From Erythrophleum ivorense (taxonomy: Eukaryota; Streptophyta; Magnoliopsida; Fabales; Fabaceae), in NCBI GenBank assembly GCA_026724425.1, contig JAIUCV010000003.1, positions 47,269,283 to 47,333,282 on the forward strand: a DNA stretch of 64,000 bases. Reading direction: 5' to 3'. Each line of letters starts with the position of its first letter. Position 1 is the first letter of the stretch. Of this stretch, positions 1 through 10,555 are shown piece by piece. The notes beneath the pieces were generated by a model that ran no database searches, was not told the DNA's origin, and saw only the letters and a list, made by a program, of their open reading frames with translations. A program made the translations under genes and the position numbers.

Positions 1-428
1 TTGTTGGACCAACTTCAACAATTTAGACTTTTAGTTAGGTTGGGTTATATTTTCAAGAGCTCACTTAGTTGAGGTCTACATAAGGGGTATTGGACCAATT
101 ACAAGACCTTATGTAAGTTGGGTCTTAGGCCTATATCTCACTAAATCAGATTGGGCCATCACTAGGTGCTTTCTCTCTTGGGCTAAGTCTCACATTAAAA
201 GGTTAGGTTTGTACCTAAAATCATTAGGCCTTCATTAGTCTCTAACCATGGCCTATTAAAATTTTAATTTAGACCTAGGTGAGGTTTCTAACCCAATTAA
301 ATATCAAACTCATATTAATAATTTATCTATCTACAATTTTCATTCACATAACTTATCCAATTACTCCATATTAATCATTTTTAATTAATCCAAATCTATG
401 ATTAACACTTTAATTAATTTTGGTGTTA
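1..428 (-). repeat. LARD-family LTR, U3-terminal part (reversed)
   Basis: This is the right-hand end of a reversed LTR whose remainder lies outside the window. It aligns by eye with 3600-3989 and with 57000-57377: shared phrases include 'gggtcttaggcc', 'cattag(t)ctc..catggcc' and the terminal 'cttaattaatttt'. It ends in 'ggtgttaca', which reads TGTAACACC as an LTR start on the minus strand. No coding sequence is present. The family assignment is by internal comparison only. Confidence 0.7.
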
Positions 429-920
429 CATTCATCATATAATTACATACTTTGGCATCAAAATGCACATTAACCTATTCTAATGTCAAAGTGCCATCTC
501 TTGCACTTCTTGGCTCTCATTCTTTGCTCCTTGAGGCTCACCTAGACATGGTTAGTGATAAAAGAGGGAGGATTGAGATTCACAGAATCTCAATAGTTAT
601 CTACCTTTCATACACACATAAATGACACATTTTGATGTCAATGAATGCAAGTATTCTCTAGATGCTCATAATAAATATACATACACATAATTTCATATCA
701 CCTAAACTCATTTCATTCAAAAATAGCCTTTACGGACTTTTGATCTAGGCTCACCAAATTTTTAGGGACTTTGGGATTTGCCTCACTCATTTTTAGGAAC
801 TTTTGACTTAGCAACACTACTCTTGAGACTTTTGGCTTTGTCTCACCGACTCTTAGTGTAATGCCTTAAGTTCATACACGTCATACATAACATTCAAAGC
901 ATTTCATAATCATTTAAGTA
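429..920 (-). repeat. Long-LTR family fragment, middle part (reversed)
   Basis: Matches the middle of the reversed long LTRs, for example 15016-15540 and 21080-21530. It carries the conserved 'gagattca(c/a)a(g)aatctcaatag' segment near 570-600 and the degenerate array of 'gacttttg.ct..ctca' units at about 720-860, the reverse complement of the AAAAGTCCC array. It abuts the LARD LTR end at 428. The right boundary is approximate, and 921-1000 shows nothing I recognise. Confidence 0.6.
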
Positions 921-999
921 GAATTTGCACACTTTAACAATGGAACTAAGGTGTATAGACACCAAATTTGTTTCAATCTTGCCCAAGTGAGTCATTTAA

Positions 1000-1895
1000 A
1001 TTTGTCTCAACTCATTTTCATCTATAACATACTCATACATATAAGAAATAACACAATTGGAGGCTTACAACCTGGATTGAGAACTATGGAACACAAAAAC
1101 TTAAAGTTGCTCTCTGGTTTGCCATGACAACTTTTTGGCAGGAACTTTGAAAAATCATAATTAATTCTAAAAAAATTAAAATCAAGCAAATGATAGCTTT
1201 TTAGAAATTTCTAAATGCAAAATAGAGGCTACAAATCATTCTAGACCATGACAACATCAACTAGACCATGAAAAATAATAGAACAATACCAAAGGTCTAA
1301 TTGCCAAGTTTGCTGTCATAAGTTTCTAATATAAACTTCAAAAAGTTATAAGTAATTTCAAAAAATTAAAAATCAAGCAAACCATACGGTTCTAGAAAGT
1401 TCTAGATGTTAACTAATGACTAAAAATAATTTTGGACTAATGCAATGGCCTTTAACCTATAAGAATTGAGGAATAGTACCAGAGGTTGAGCTACATTACT
1501 AGTACTATTATGCAACTTAAAAGTTTTAGTTCTCCCTCTTCAGAGCTCCAAATTTGGTGATCTCAGTGGTCATCGAAAGCTTATGATGTATAGTTTGTGC
1601 TTGTAAAATTTCATGAGCATTGAACTTCATTTTATCTATAGGTGACATAGAAACATAAACTGACCATATGAATAATGCACATACCATTTCTGCATAATTT
1701 GGTCAAATTTGAAAAATTATAATAAATTCTCTGGAGCTCCAAATTGTGTGTTCTTTAGCTTGTAAAGGCTCTAGATGAGACCTACTTGCTGGCCAAATTT
1801 CATGGAAAAACTCATTCATTTGGTCATACTTTGGTTCAGCTTAAGATTTAGTCAATTTTGAAGTCCAAAATGGTACTTTAAGACACCAAATGATC
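1000..1895 (-). repeat. Long-LTR family fragment, U5 end side (reversed)
   Basis: Aligns with the left part of other reversed long LTRs, such as 14080-14790 and 19860-20760. Shared stretches include 'ctctggagctccaaatt', 'aatttcatg.gcattgaa' and 'caccaaatgatctt'. The match stops abruptly at about 1895 where LARD-type sequence begins. The LTR terminus (TGTAACACC on this strand) is missing, so the left boundary is only approximate. Confidence 0.6.
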
Positions 1896-1899
1896 TTCT

Positions 1900-3989
1900 T
1901 ATGGTTATGCCGCGGCACCCTTAAGCTCTGTCTCTCATTTGGCCATGGCGAAGCCTTCTTAGCCACGGCGAGACTCCCTCCTATGACTACATTACCCAAG
2001 TTTCGCCTCCTACACTCCAAATCTCATCTTAGAAACACTCTAGGTCCACCTTCCCTTATTTTATGGGATTCTAATGGTGTTTATCTACCTTATTTACCCA
2101 TCAATCCATCCATTACCATTACAAAACTTAAATACTACTTCCTACTTGCCCAACTAGCTCATATCAACAAATTCATGAATATATAACAGCAAGAACACAT
2201 GCATTAGCAACAATTGACATCCCATGCACATTCCATAGAGATTCCATTCAACAATAGCTTATGTCCATATCCAAGGCATCATATGACTAAAATTTCCATA
2301 TGGTAATCCATATCACAATTTTAACAAAACTACATGTATGATACTATAAATTCATACATTAATATTTAACTATAATGAGACTTAAATCCTTAACGGTTAC
2401 ATTTCAATCAAACAAAATATGAACGCCTACACTTGGCAACATGAATACATGATGATGCTAAGTAAACTAATAACAAAATTTCATCTCTACTAAATAAGCC
2501 AGCCTAAGTGTAGCCTTCTCCCATATGTTAGAGATCATGAATTTTCATCCACTTACTTCCCTTTATCCTTACCCGAAGAACCTTCACCTGAAATGTTAAT
2601 CCCATGAAACGGGGGTGAGATATAAATCTCAATAACCAAGGCAATTCCATTATATATCCAGTTTAATTAGCATATAGGCATGAATCAAAATCAACATCAG
2701 AATCATATCCATTATATTAGCAAATGAAACAATTAAGCTATCATGATTACTATCCCATACTAGCAATCATATTATCACATGTTAAAGGTCATTAACACCG
2801 GGAGAGGCCCGTCCACAGCACCTACTCCCTATTGAGCACAACCGGGGCTTGTGCATCTAGGGTTTGATCATAACCCAGTGCTCAATCGAAGCACATGCAC
2901 GGGTGGCAACCGCACCACAGCTCCATCATGGACTCACAAAGTCCAATACAATATAACAGATAGCCAATCAATTCATTCAACATTTCAAATCATTTATATA
3001 TAGCAAATATGGAATTAACACAGATATATACATGGAATTAGTATAAACCCAGTTACCTCACTTGTAGAAAAATTTGCAACAGCCATCACAAATCTCAAAT
3101 TCGGATTAGAGTGTCCTTCACCAAAAAACTCAATATTCCACCCAAAATCCTAAGCCAATTCGTACAGAATTAATACTCATTTTATAAATCAGCTATGGGG
3201 GTCTCAAATTAACAAATGAAGCATCAAAATGGAGGGTTTAAACTCACTTAATGTCAACCCTAACCTTAACTTACGAATTTCACCAAGAAAATCCCTAAAC
3301 ACCCACATTTCAGATTTTGGGTAGAGTGAAAATACTCCAAATGAAAAACTAATTAGACTAAATTAAAGAGAAAGATGAGGGGATTAAGTTATATAACTAT
3401 TACCTTGGTTGAATCTTGCTCTAAATGTGAGAAAATGCAGAATTCTTGCCCCCAACCCTAGCCTCCTTCTCAACCTCCGAATTTTGAGATGTGTTTTGTG
3501 TTTCAGCAAGTATGAGGAAGAGGCTGATGTATTAGGGTTTTAGTTGGGTTTAAATTGGGTCATGGGTTGCTCTAAGGTCCATCTCCATTTGGGCTTCAGA
3601 TTTTTACTTGTTGGGTCAGTTTTAAAGATGTTGGGTTGTTGAAATTTAATTAGGCCAGACCAAGTTTTAAGAGCCCAAAGGTTTTGGGTCTGCACAAGGG
3701 TTATTGGGCTAATTATAAGAGCCTATATGAGGTGAGTATTAGGCCTCCATCACATTGGATCAAGTTGGATCTGCACCTAACTTATTGGGCCTCCATTAGC
3801 CTCTTATCATGGCCTCCTACATTAATTTGGGTCTAGATGAAATTTCTCTCCCAATTAAATCTCAAACCCATATTAATAAATTTACCTTTCTAAAATCTCC
3901 ATTTATTTAACTTGCCTAATTATCTCATATTAATTATTCTTAATTAATCTAATATGTGATTAACACCTTAATTAATTATGGGGTTTACA
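1900..3989 (-). repeat. LARD-family LTR, 5'-truncated copy (reversed)
   Basis: Co-linear with 54960-57377 and 61850-64000. It shares the 'ccgcggc' words at its left edge, the block 'ggggtgagatataaatctc', the block around 'gagcacaaccggggcttgtgcat' (2830-2855), and the end 'cttaattaattatggggtttaca', equivalent to 'ggggtattaca' in the full copy. About 0.5 kb of the left end of the LTR is missing. A TATA-like 'agttatataact' at 3387-3398 matches the TATA position in the other two copies. It sits inside the long-LTR fragments that flank it. Confidence 0.65.
3387..3398 (-). promoter_or_regulatory. TATA-like box in LARD LTR
   Basis: 'agttatataact' aligns with the TATA sites of the complete LARD LTR copies at 56627-56639 and 63554-63567. 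Position and sequence suggest the LTR promoter, reading leftward. Predicted only from sequence and conservation. Confidence 0.35.
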
Positions 3990-4387
3990 TAAAATGCCTT
4001 TGGTTTCACCAAAATTAGATTTGAAACCATTCTGAACCGTTTGGTGAACCAACGGTTGAAATTGCTCACCAGAAGGGTTTTAACTGTTCTAGGGTTTTCT
4101 ATAGTTTTTAAGGCCTTTGAGAACCCCAAAAAATGTAATTTTTTCATTTAAAAATCCATTATGAGAGTTTCCCAAAATTTATCCGAAACTACGAAAATGC
4201 CACTGCGTATTTTTACAATTTTTCATAGCTTTTCTGGCTCAGGTTTCTGGGCATCTCAAGCTTTATATCATTATTTTTAGATGTCTAGTTTATTTTTCTA
4301 ATTTTATTTGGCTGCTATTCATATGATTTATAGGACTTCCTTTGAAAATCCTTAATTTTTTACCTTTTACAGAAAACTAGGTGTTAT
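3990..4387 (-). repeat. Long-LTR family fragment, U3 terminus (reversed)
   Basis: Matches the right ends of reversed type-B long LTRs (22940-23394, 16940-17354, 48340-48820): 'taaaatgcctttgg', 'ttttaactgttctagggtttt', 'aaggcctttgagaacccc', ending 'aggtgttata' where related copies end in 'tgttaca' or 'attaca'. It resumes the long LTR after the LARD LTR, but about 2.2 kb of LTR body is missing across the junction, so deletion accompanied or followed the insertion. Confidence 0.6.
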
Positions 4388-5299
4388 AGCAAGCTTGAGA
4401 AATATTTAAGCACATGAATTGACTCTAAATTACAACTTTAGAAATTGAATTACTTTCTTAGACTATTAGAATGACTTTAATTAAGTTAGTTCTTGAGTTT
4501 TACCTAGTTTACCAAATATCCTACATGGAGCTTCCAAAAAAATATTGCTTACAGATTGATGCAAGAATTGCAAATGTCTTTTGGAGTTTTAAGCAATATA
4601 ACCTTAGAATTCATATGCTAAGCAGGAAGAAATTTTGTTTCCAAAAGTTGTATGAGGGTTAAGTATTTTGGCTAACTTACTTTTTTGATGAAGCAGATAA
4701 GAAAGTTGTTAATATGAAGTAGAATTCCTTTTGCACTAGAATTCTTTTGCCAAAAATATTGGGATCCTAACACTCTTGGACAATTAAAGGGGCACTTTAG
4801 TTCTTCTTGGATATGAAAAGGCATTCTAAAGTCAAAAGATCTCATCTTGGGATGCCTTAAATGGCAAACTAGCTCATCTAAACACATCTCTATTACACAC
4901 CCCCTTTTATAGCCCATGTAAATTAGGAACCTGAATTTGAATTAGAAGCAAGGAGTAACCTAAGGCTAAGGCCATGCTAATCTTGAAAGAGCCGTTATTC
5001 TTTTTTGTCTTCTTGTGTCTTTATTTAGATATAACTTGTAGTGTGTTCTTTTAAGATTTTTATATTTAATGTCTAGCCTGAGGCTTTATGGGGTTTTCTC
5101 TTCCTTTTGCTCTAAAAAAGAGACATTATGTTACTGTTTTAGTTATTTACCTTATTTACCTTATTAATTGCACTATTAGTTGAACATTTCCTTTGTTATT
5201 CAAAATCACTATTTCTTGGTGCTACTACTTGATGTTGGTTTCTTATATTATTTAGTGAATAATTGATTTTTATAATCTTAGTGCTTTCACTAAGAGAGT
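4388..5299 (+). other. Leader or LTR remnant of old gypsy element
   Basis: This AT-rich stretch lies between the long-LTR end and the first gag-like codons. It probably contains the degraded LTR and leader of the Reina-like element whose gag begins near 5306, but no clean LTR end or primer-binding site is visible. Small open frames here are not convincing genes. Confidence 0.3.
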
Positions 5300-5305
5300 T
5301 GCCGC

Positions 5306-6310
5306 TCAATGGCAAATAAAGCCCACCAAACTAGAATGGAAGAAGTACTTAAAGCAATAATAGAAGAAACTATAGAGTTGAGAAGGTGGCAATAGAACTT
5401 GGAAGAGGGGATGTGAGAATGCCGTGAATGTATTCAACACCTCTACGAAATGATGCGTAGGATGCTGCCTAGGATAGGGCAAGCCATTGCCTAATAAGGA
5501 GGCTATGATAAGGACAACAACAACAACCAACATAAACAATTGGTAAATTTCTGAGGGTCAAAAGATTGAGGTTCCCTATCTTGATGGAATGGATGCAAAG
5601 GATTGGGCATTTAAGATACAGAAGTTTTTTCAAGTTTGAGACCCCAGTGGACCAAAGAATCAAAATTGCCTCCTTACATATCATTCACCTTACTTATGCT
5701 TGGTATAAATGGGTAGTTAAGAACAAGATGTTCACTAATTGAAACAAGTTCTTCGATGATCTTTTGTTAAGTTTTTGACCATGTATGATTATCTAAGGTT
5801 TGTAATTAAAGAGTTGAAATAGACAACAGTAGTGGCTAAGTACCAATCACGCTTTAAGAACTCTCTATTATGGTAATAAGCCTTTCAAAATTTGGACTTT
5901 TAAGTTTTTTATATTGCTAGTTTTCAAATAATTTAAAATGTAAGCTATTATTGGCACAACATGAGTCTTATTTTCAAGCAATATCCCTAGCTAAATTACA
6001 TGAACAGAAACACAACTCACTCAAACTAAACCTAGAAGCCACTTACCCTCGAAACAATTTTTCTGTGAGGCTGAAGCCTTCCCTCTCTATCCAACCTTCA
6101 ATTCAATTTGCCACTAAAATAACCATCCCTTCAAAAACCCAAAAAAAACATTACCACTTCCACTTTCAATATTTTAGAATTTCCCTATCACTCATAACAC
6201 CAACCTTTCTTGTATGTCAATGAAAATGCTGAATTAAGATCTAAAAGAGAAAAAAGGATTGTGTTATTACTTTAATGACAAATATAGTCCTACACATAAA
6301 TGTAAAGGGG
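5306..6310 (+). pseudogene. gag pseudogene, Ty3/gypsy (Reina-like)
   Basis: Gag is the capsid/nucleocapsid precursor that packages retrotransposon RNA. Around 5565-5700 the translated sequence follows a typical plant gypsy gag: an xVPYLDGMDAKDW-like block, then KIQKFF, then FETPVDQRIKIAS, then a tryptophan-containing AWYKW block. Near 5955-6010 a QAISLAKLHEQK segment matches the end of this gag type. At 6245-6306 a zinc-knuckle-like segment reads GLCYYFNDKYSPTHKCKG, in which the second metal-binding cysteine is Phe. The frame changes several times and carries stops, so it is not functional. It is followed by protease, RT and RNase H relics in the same orientation. Reina-like assignment rests on the knuckle and protease style and is an inference. 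Confidence 0.7.
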
Positions 6311-6442
6311 CTTGTTAATTACTTGTAGGCATAAGGAAATGTAAAATGTACAAATGGAATTGTTTATTGAACCATTGGGAGAGAAAACCAGAGTAAAAGA
6401 GGAAATGGAAGAGGAAATCAGCTCAAAGATTAACCTCCAGCT

Positions 6443-6780
6443 TTGGTATGCCAATTCCACCCCAAGATAATTCATTTAAAGGGAAAATACAAACAAGCAA
6501 AGCTACAAATCTTGATTGACATTAGTAGTACCAATAATTTCATGAAATCTAGTGTGACCAAGCAATTGAAAATTCATTCTATTAAAGCCAAAGTATTCAA
6601 GGTGGATAAAGGGAGTGGGAAAATTTTTACTTGTAGCTTCAAATTCCAGCAAGTTCAACTTACTGTACAATGTCATCCACTTACTATTAATTTTTATATA
6701 CTGCCAATGGAGGAGATTGATTTAGCTTTAGGAATATAATGGTTGGAAAACTTGGGTGTTGTGACTTTCAATTTCAAGGG
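6443..6780 (+). pseudogene. Retropepsin (protease) pseudogene, Ty3/gypsy
   Basis: Retropepsin cleaves the Gag-Pol polyprotein. The segment ILIDISSTNNFM at about 6508-6545 aligns with the usual LIDSGSTHNF active-site region, but the catalytic DSG/DTG triad reads D-I-S, so the Gly is lost. Downstream FYILPMEEIDLALGI followed by a stop and WLENLGVVTFNFKGRTMDF matches the C-terminal part of chromovirus proteases, where a conserved 'VLGVQWL' is expected; here a stop replaces the codon before W. Part of the same broken polyprotein as the flanking gag and RT. Inactive. Confidence 0.7.
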
Positions 6781-6989
6781 GAGGACCATGGACTTTAAGT
6801 TAAATGGGGAGAGAGTTCAATGGAAGAGAGAAAGTGCTGCATCCTAACCCTATGAATTATAAAACCTTAAAAAAATGGTAGTAGTACTATATTACTACTA
6901 TCTACCAATTGCAAGTGAAGATGGATTTTGGTATGTTGAGGGATGAAGAACATAGTACAAACATAAGTGGCATCCTCAAATAGTTTACT

Positions 6990-7720
6990 CGAGTTTTTAA
7001 AGAACCAACCTCTCTTCCTCCCCTTAAAGACATTAATCATCATATTGAACTTGAGCCATGGAGTAAATCAATTAATGTTAGAACTTAGAACTACCTTTAC
7101 TTCTAAAAAAATGAGATAGAGAGACTAGTACAGGAATGTTAAAAGCTAAAATCATTAGAAAGACTAGAGTCCTTTTCTTCCCTAGTTTTGTTAGTCAAAA
7201 AGAAAGATGGTACATGGTGACTCTATGTAGAATATAGGTCTCAAAATGAAATTACCCCTAAAAATAAGCTTTCCATTCCTACTGTTAATGAGATATTAGA
7301 TAAGTTGCATAGAGCTAGTGTGTTTTCCAAGTTGGACCTCATATCAAGGTATCATCAGATTGGGATGTGCCCAAAATATATTCCTTAAATTGTGTTTAGG
7401 ACCTACCAAGGCTATTACAAATTCCTAATAATGCCTTTTAGCCTTACAATGCCCCTTCCACTTTCCAATTCACAATGAACAAATTGTTCCAACCCTATAT
7501 GAGGAAGTTTGTGGCAGTATCTTTTGGTGACATCTTGGTATACAATGCATCTCCTTAAGAACACATACAAAACTTAAAAGAAGTTCTTTAACTTCTTCAA
7601 GATAATTCATTTAATGTCTAACTCTTAAAGTGTGTCTTCTACCAACATAGAGTTGAGTATCTGGTGTACATCATTAGCAAGTGAGGTGTTCATGTTGATC
7701 CCTAAAAGATTGCAGCCATG
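6990..7720 (+). pseudogene. Reverse transcriptase pseudogene, Ty3/gypsy (Reina-like)
   Basis: RT copies element RNA into DNA. Recognisable blocks are LVKKKDGTW, a YRSQNEITPKNKLSIPTVNEILD-type stretch near 7220-7300, FSKLDLISRYHQI at about 7323-7362 and a FRTYQGYYKFLIMPFSLT-like block near 7395-7450. These are fingers and palm motifs of gypsy RT. The YxDD region near 7500-7550 is too degraded to read. Multiple stops and at least one frameshift interrupt it. It continues the gag-protease order expected of a gypsy element, and this copy is clearly older than the Tekay-like copy further right. Confidence 0.75.
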
Positions 7721-7899
7721 GTAGATTGGCCATAACTTGAAAATTTAAGGTATTTTAAAGGATTTTTAAGGTTGACTAGTTATTACAGAAAATTCATTAA
7801 GAATTATGCCCAAATAGCATATCATTTGATTGAGTGGCTATAAAAAGGGATAATTTTTATTGAAATTCTAAGGCTTGAAAAGCTATCATCACCTAAAAA

Positions 7900-8300
7900 G
7901 GAAAGATGACCCAAGCTTTAGTTTTGCAACTACTAGACTTTGACAAAGAATTCATGATGGAAATTGATGTATTAAGGTTTGTTATTGGTGTTGTGTTATC
8001 CTAAGGAGATAGCATTTTTTAACAAGAAATTGAGCAAAAGAATGGTTGTTGCCTTAGCTTATGTGAGAGAAATTTATGCAATAACATAAGCTATACTAAG
8101 ATGGAGACATTAGCTTCTTGGACAACTTTTCTTGATCCTCCCTAACTACAAGAACTTGAAGGAGCTTTTGTTTCAAGTTATTCAAACCCCTAAATAGCAA
8201 CACTATCTAAAAAAATTGATGGCATTCTCTTATCCATTGTTTATAAGTTTAGTAAAGCTAATGTGGTTATAGATGCATTGTCTACAAAGATGAATGAGAG
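7900..8300 (+). pseudogene. RNase H pseudogene, Ty3/gypsy
   Basis: RNase H removes the RNA strand after reverse transcription. Fragments around 7950-8100 follow the EIDVLxFVIGVVLS and KMETLASW-like patterns. The end near 8225-8290, roughly LSIVYKFSKANVVIDALSTK, matches the canonical 'Y.pGk.NvvaDALSR' terminus of gypsy RNase H. Stops and frame changes abolish function. It leads directly into the amino-terminal integrase piece that ends at 8451. Confidence 0.65.
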
Positions 8301-8451
8301 CTGTGTACACTTATCACTATTCCCTACTCATTAATAGACAAGATAAAGTGAGAGAACACAAAAACGAAAAAGTTGGTTGAATTGCATTAGAAATTTGAAC
8401 AGGGATAACTTCCTTCTAAATTTGTTGTTAGGCATGGAATACACTATGATG
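8300..8451 (+). pseudogene. Integrase pseudogene, N-terminal piece (split)
   Basis: Short piece of linker/integrase start after the RNase H terminus, ending in codons that read roughly PSKFVVRHGIHYD before the Tat-like LTR begins at 8452. The reading resumes at 49330 with YYKYKIFMVGNST, the next block expected in Reina-type integrases. It is therefore the left half of a gene split by nested insertions. Confidence 0.55.
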
Positions 8452-9780
8452 TGATACTATCTAAATGAAAAACTAAAAAATTGGCAAGTGTACTAGTCGC
8501 ATAAGTAATAAAGTGAACTGTAAGTACTAGTGACTGAAAGGTGATAATAAGACTAAACTAGTATTAACCTACATGAATTCATAAAGTTACTCTAATACAT
8601 ACCACATGAGTGCATGACTCAAAACTTTGACCTAAAAAGGAAAAGACTCAAAAGATGAAATAGATAGATTATACCAAGTTCATTATTAGCATAGTTCTCA
8701 ATACCTTATGTCTTATTATTATGTAAAGCTTTTATCCTAATATAGTAGTAAGTGACATAGCAGACCTAATATAATATCTTAAATCTTAGTCTTCCCTTAA
8801 AGAGTAGAAAATAAGTCACCCTCAGTTAGACTAACACTAAAAAGAATTTTTGCACTTGAATCCTTAATGCCAAATAGTAAGGCAAAGCAAACCAATATGG
8901 TATGCCTTACTGCTAATCTAACCTAAAGAGCTGAATACATATCCCACCTAAACTAACCTTGATAGAAAATGCATTACAATTAAGTGAATTTACCATTAAT
9001 TATAAATGATTAGACTTATAAACAAACAAATTCAAGTATAATAATCTTAAACTACACCCATCATAGACAATTGATGGTATGCATTGATTATTAATCATTC
9101 ATATGCACTAACTAACAAAGCGAACCTAATAACACAAAGACTCAATTGTAGTATTATTTCAAAGCTAATATTAACATTACTAACTAATCACTCATAACCA
9201 TATGTAATTAAGTAACGATAATTAATCTAGCTAAGGAATAATATCAACAAAGGCATTAAGCATAAATGCATACTCCATATATAATAACATCATAAAATAT
9301 ATTATCATAGCAATTAATACATCAGTACAAATTCTCTTATCCTAAATTAATAAAATAAAGTGAAAAAGACAAATAGAAAATAAATGGGGGAGGAAGAAAA
9401 GGAACATTAGAGGCTATAGATCTATAAACTAGCTTTGCTTCTGGTCATTCTTCAGCATTAGTAGCTTCTTAGAACCTCTAATAGCACTCTAGCAATCCTC
9501 TAAGACTCTACCAATGGCTTCAAATGAAATGAGTCTCAAGGACCTATTCATAGACTTAGGATGCTCAACATTGTAGCTATGCAAAATCCTAGTCATAAGC
9601 TTTTAGAAGGTCATATTGTAGTTGTGGTAACACTTTTTTTCTACCACTGCATGTACTAGCAATGCCAAGTTTGTTATTGAAAGTCAAATTTTTAGTTTTT
9701 TCTTATTTGAGCTTTAATTTGCTCTAGTCCTCTTAGTTTTCATTTCTTTATATCATTAACCTTATAAAACACTAATAAGT
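8452..9780 (-). repeat. Left (3') LTR of Tat-like element, truncated
   Basis: Homologous to the right LTR pieces. Shared markers are 'aataataagactaaac' near 8545, 'tatcctaaattaataaaata' near 9340, 'tctaccaatggcttc' near 9505 and 'cataagcttttagaaggtca' near 9595. It lacks about 120 bp present at 37480-37610 of the right copy, and about 220 bp of its right end are missing after 9780. No coding sequence. Confidence 0.65.
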
Positions 9781-10555
9781 CTCAATTTTTATATTTTTTA
9801 TCTCATATTTATCTATGATTTTGACAATGATTTTGAGCTAATTCAGGTTTTTTATGCATTATTTGAATTATTGGACATTTTTGGAAAAAAGTATAAATAT
9901 TAAAATTTTTAGGGAAAAAGTGTAAATATTTTAGAGTTTCCAATTTTTGGTTGAGAATTAATATTCTCTATTCTTTGATTTACTTCTCAAATTTTGAAAT
10001 TTAGTTTTGGAGCATTTTATTTAGAAATTGCAAATGTTATTTGGAGGAATTTTGAATTTAAATAAAATACTAATATTTTTCCACTCATTCTCTCCTTTAA
10101 GTGGCAAGCTCTTATTAATTTTTGTTACATTTTATTTTGCAATTTTTATTTTTCTCCCTCTTCCCTCCTTATTTGGCACCATATGGCCTCTTTTTAGGCT
10201 TTCTTAGACTTTATTTTATTTTGGGCCTACATTATGTTGCATGCTACATGAATATATTTTGGACCTAACCTACACTAATAGGTGCACTTTGACTTTTTAG
10301 GCCATAGAAGTACAATTAATGAAATCCTACGGTGGAGATTAAGGCTTGGGGTCCGAGAGTCATCTAATGGCTAAGGCTTTGTAAGACATTCTTAAAGATC
10401 ATTAAGGGTATAATAGGCAAACCACTTCATGGAAAAATCAAGGAAATTGTTCTTTTTCTTTTTATCTTGCATCCTATTAGTCTATTTGGAACTTGATGGC
10501 TAGAATTTCTTTAAAACTTTCTACCTACTTTTCTAGCCATTGGATCAAAGCTCCT
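9781..10555. other. Unassigned LTR-like sequence
   Basis: AT-rich sequence with no gene. Features such as 'ttgggcctacatt' and 'cttggggtccgagagtca' resemble retrotransposon LTR text, and the sequence appears to continue after the solo LTR as the CT-rich run at 13721-13817. It may be the LTR of another element interrupted by the solo LTR. Family not recognised. Confidence 0.3.
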
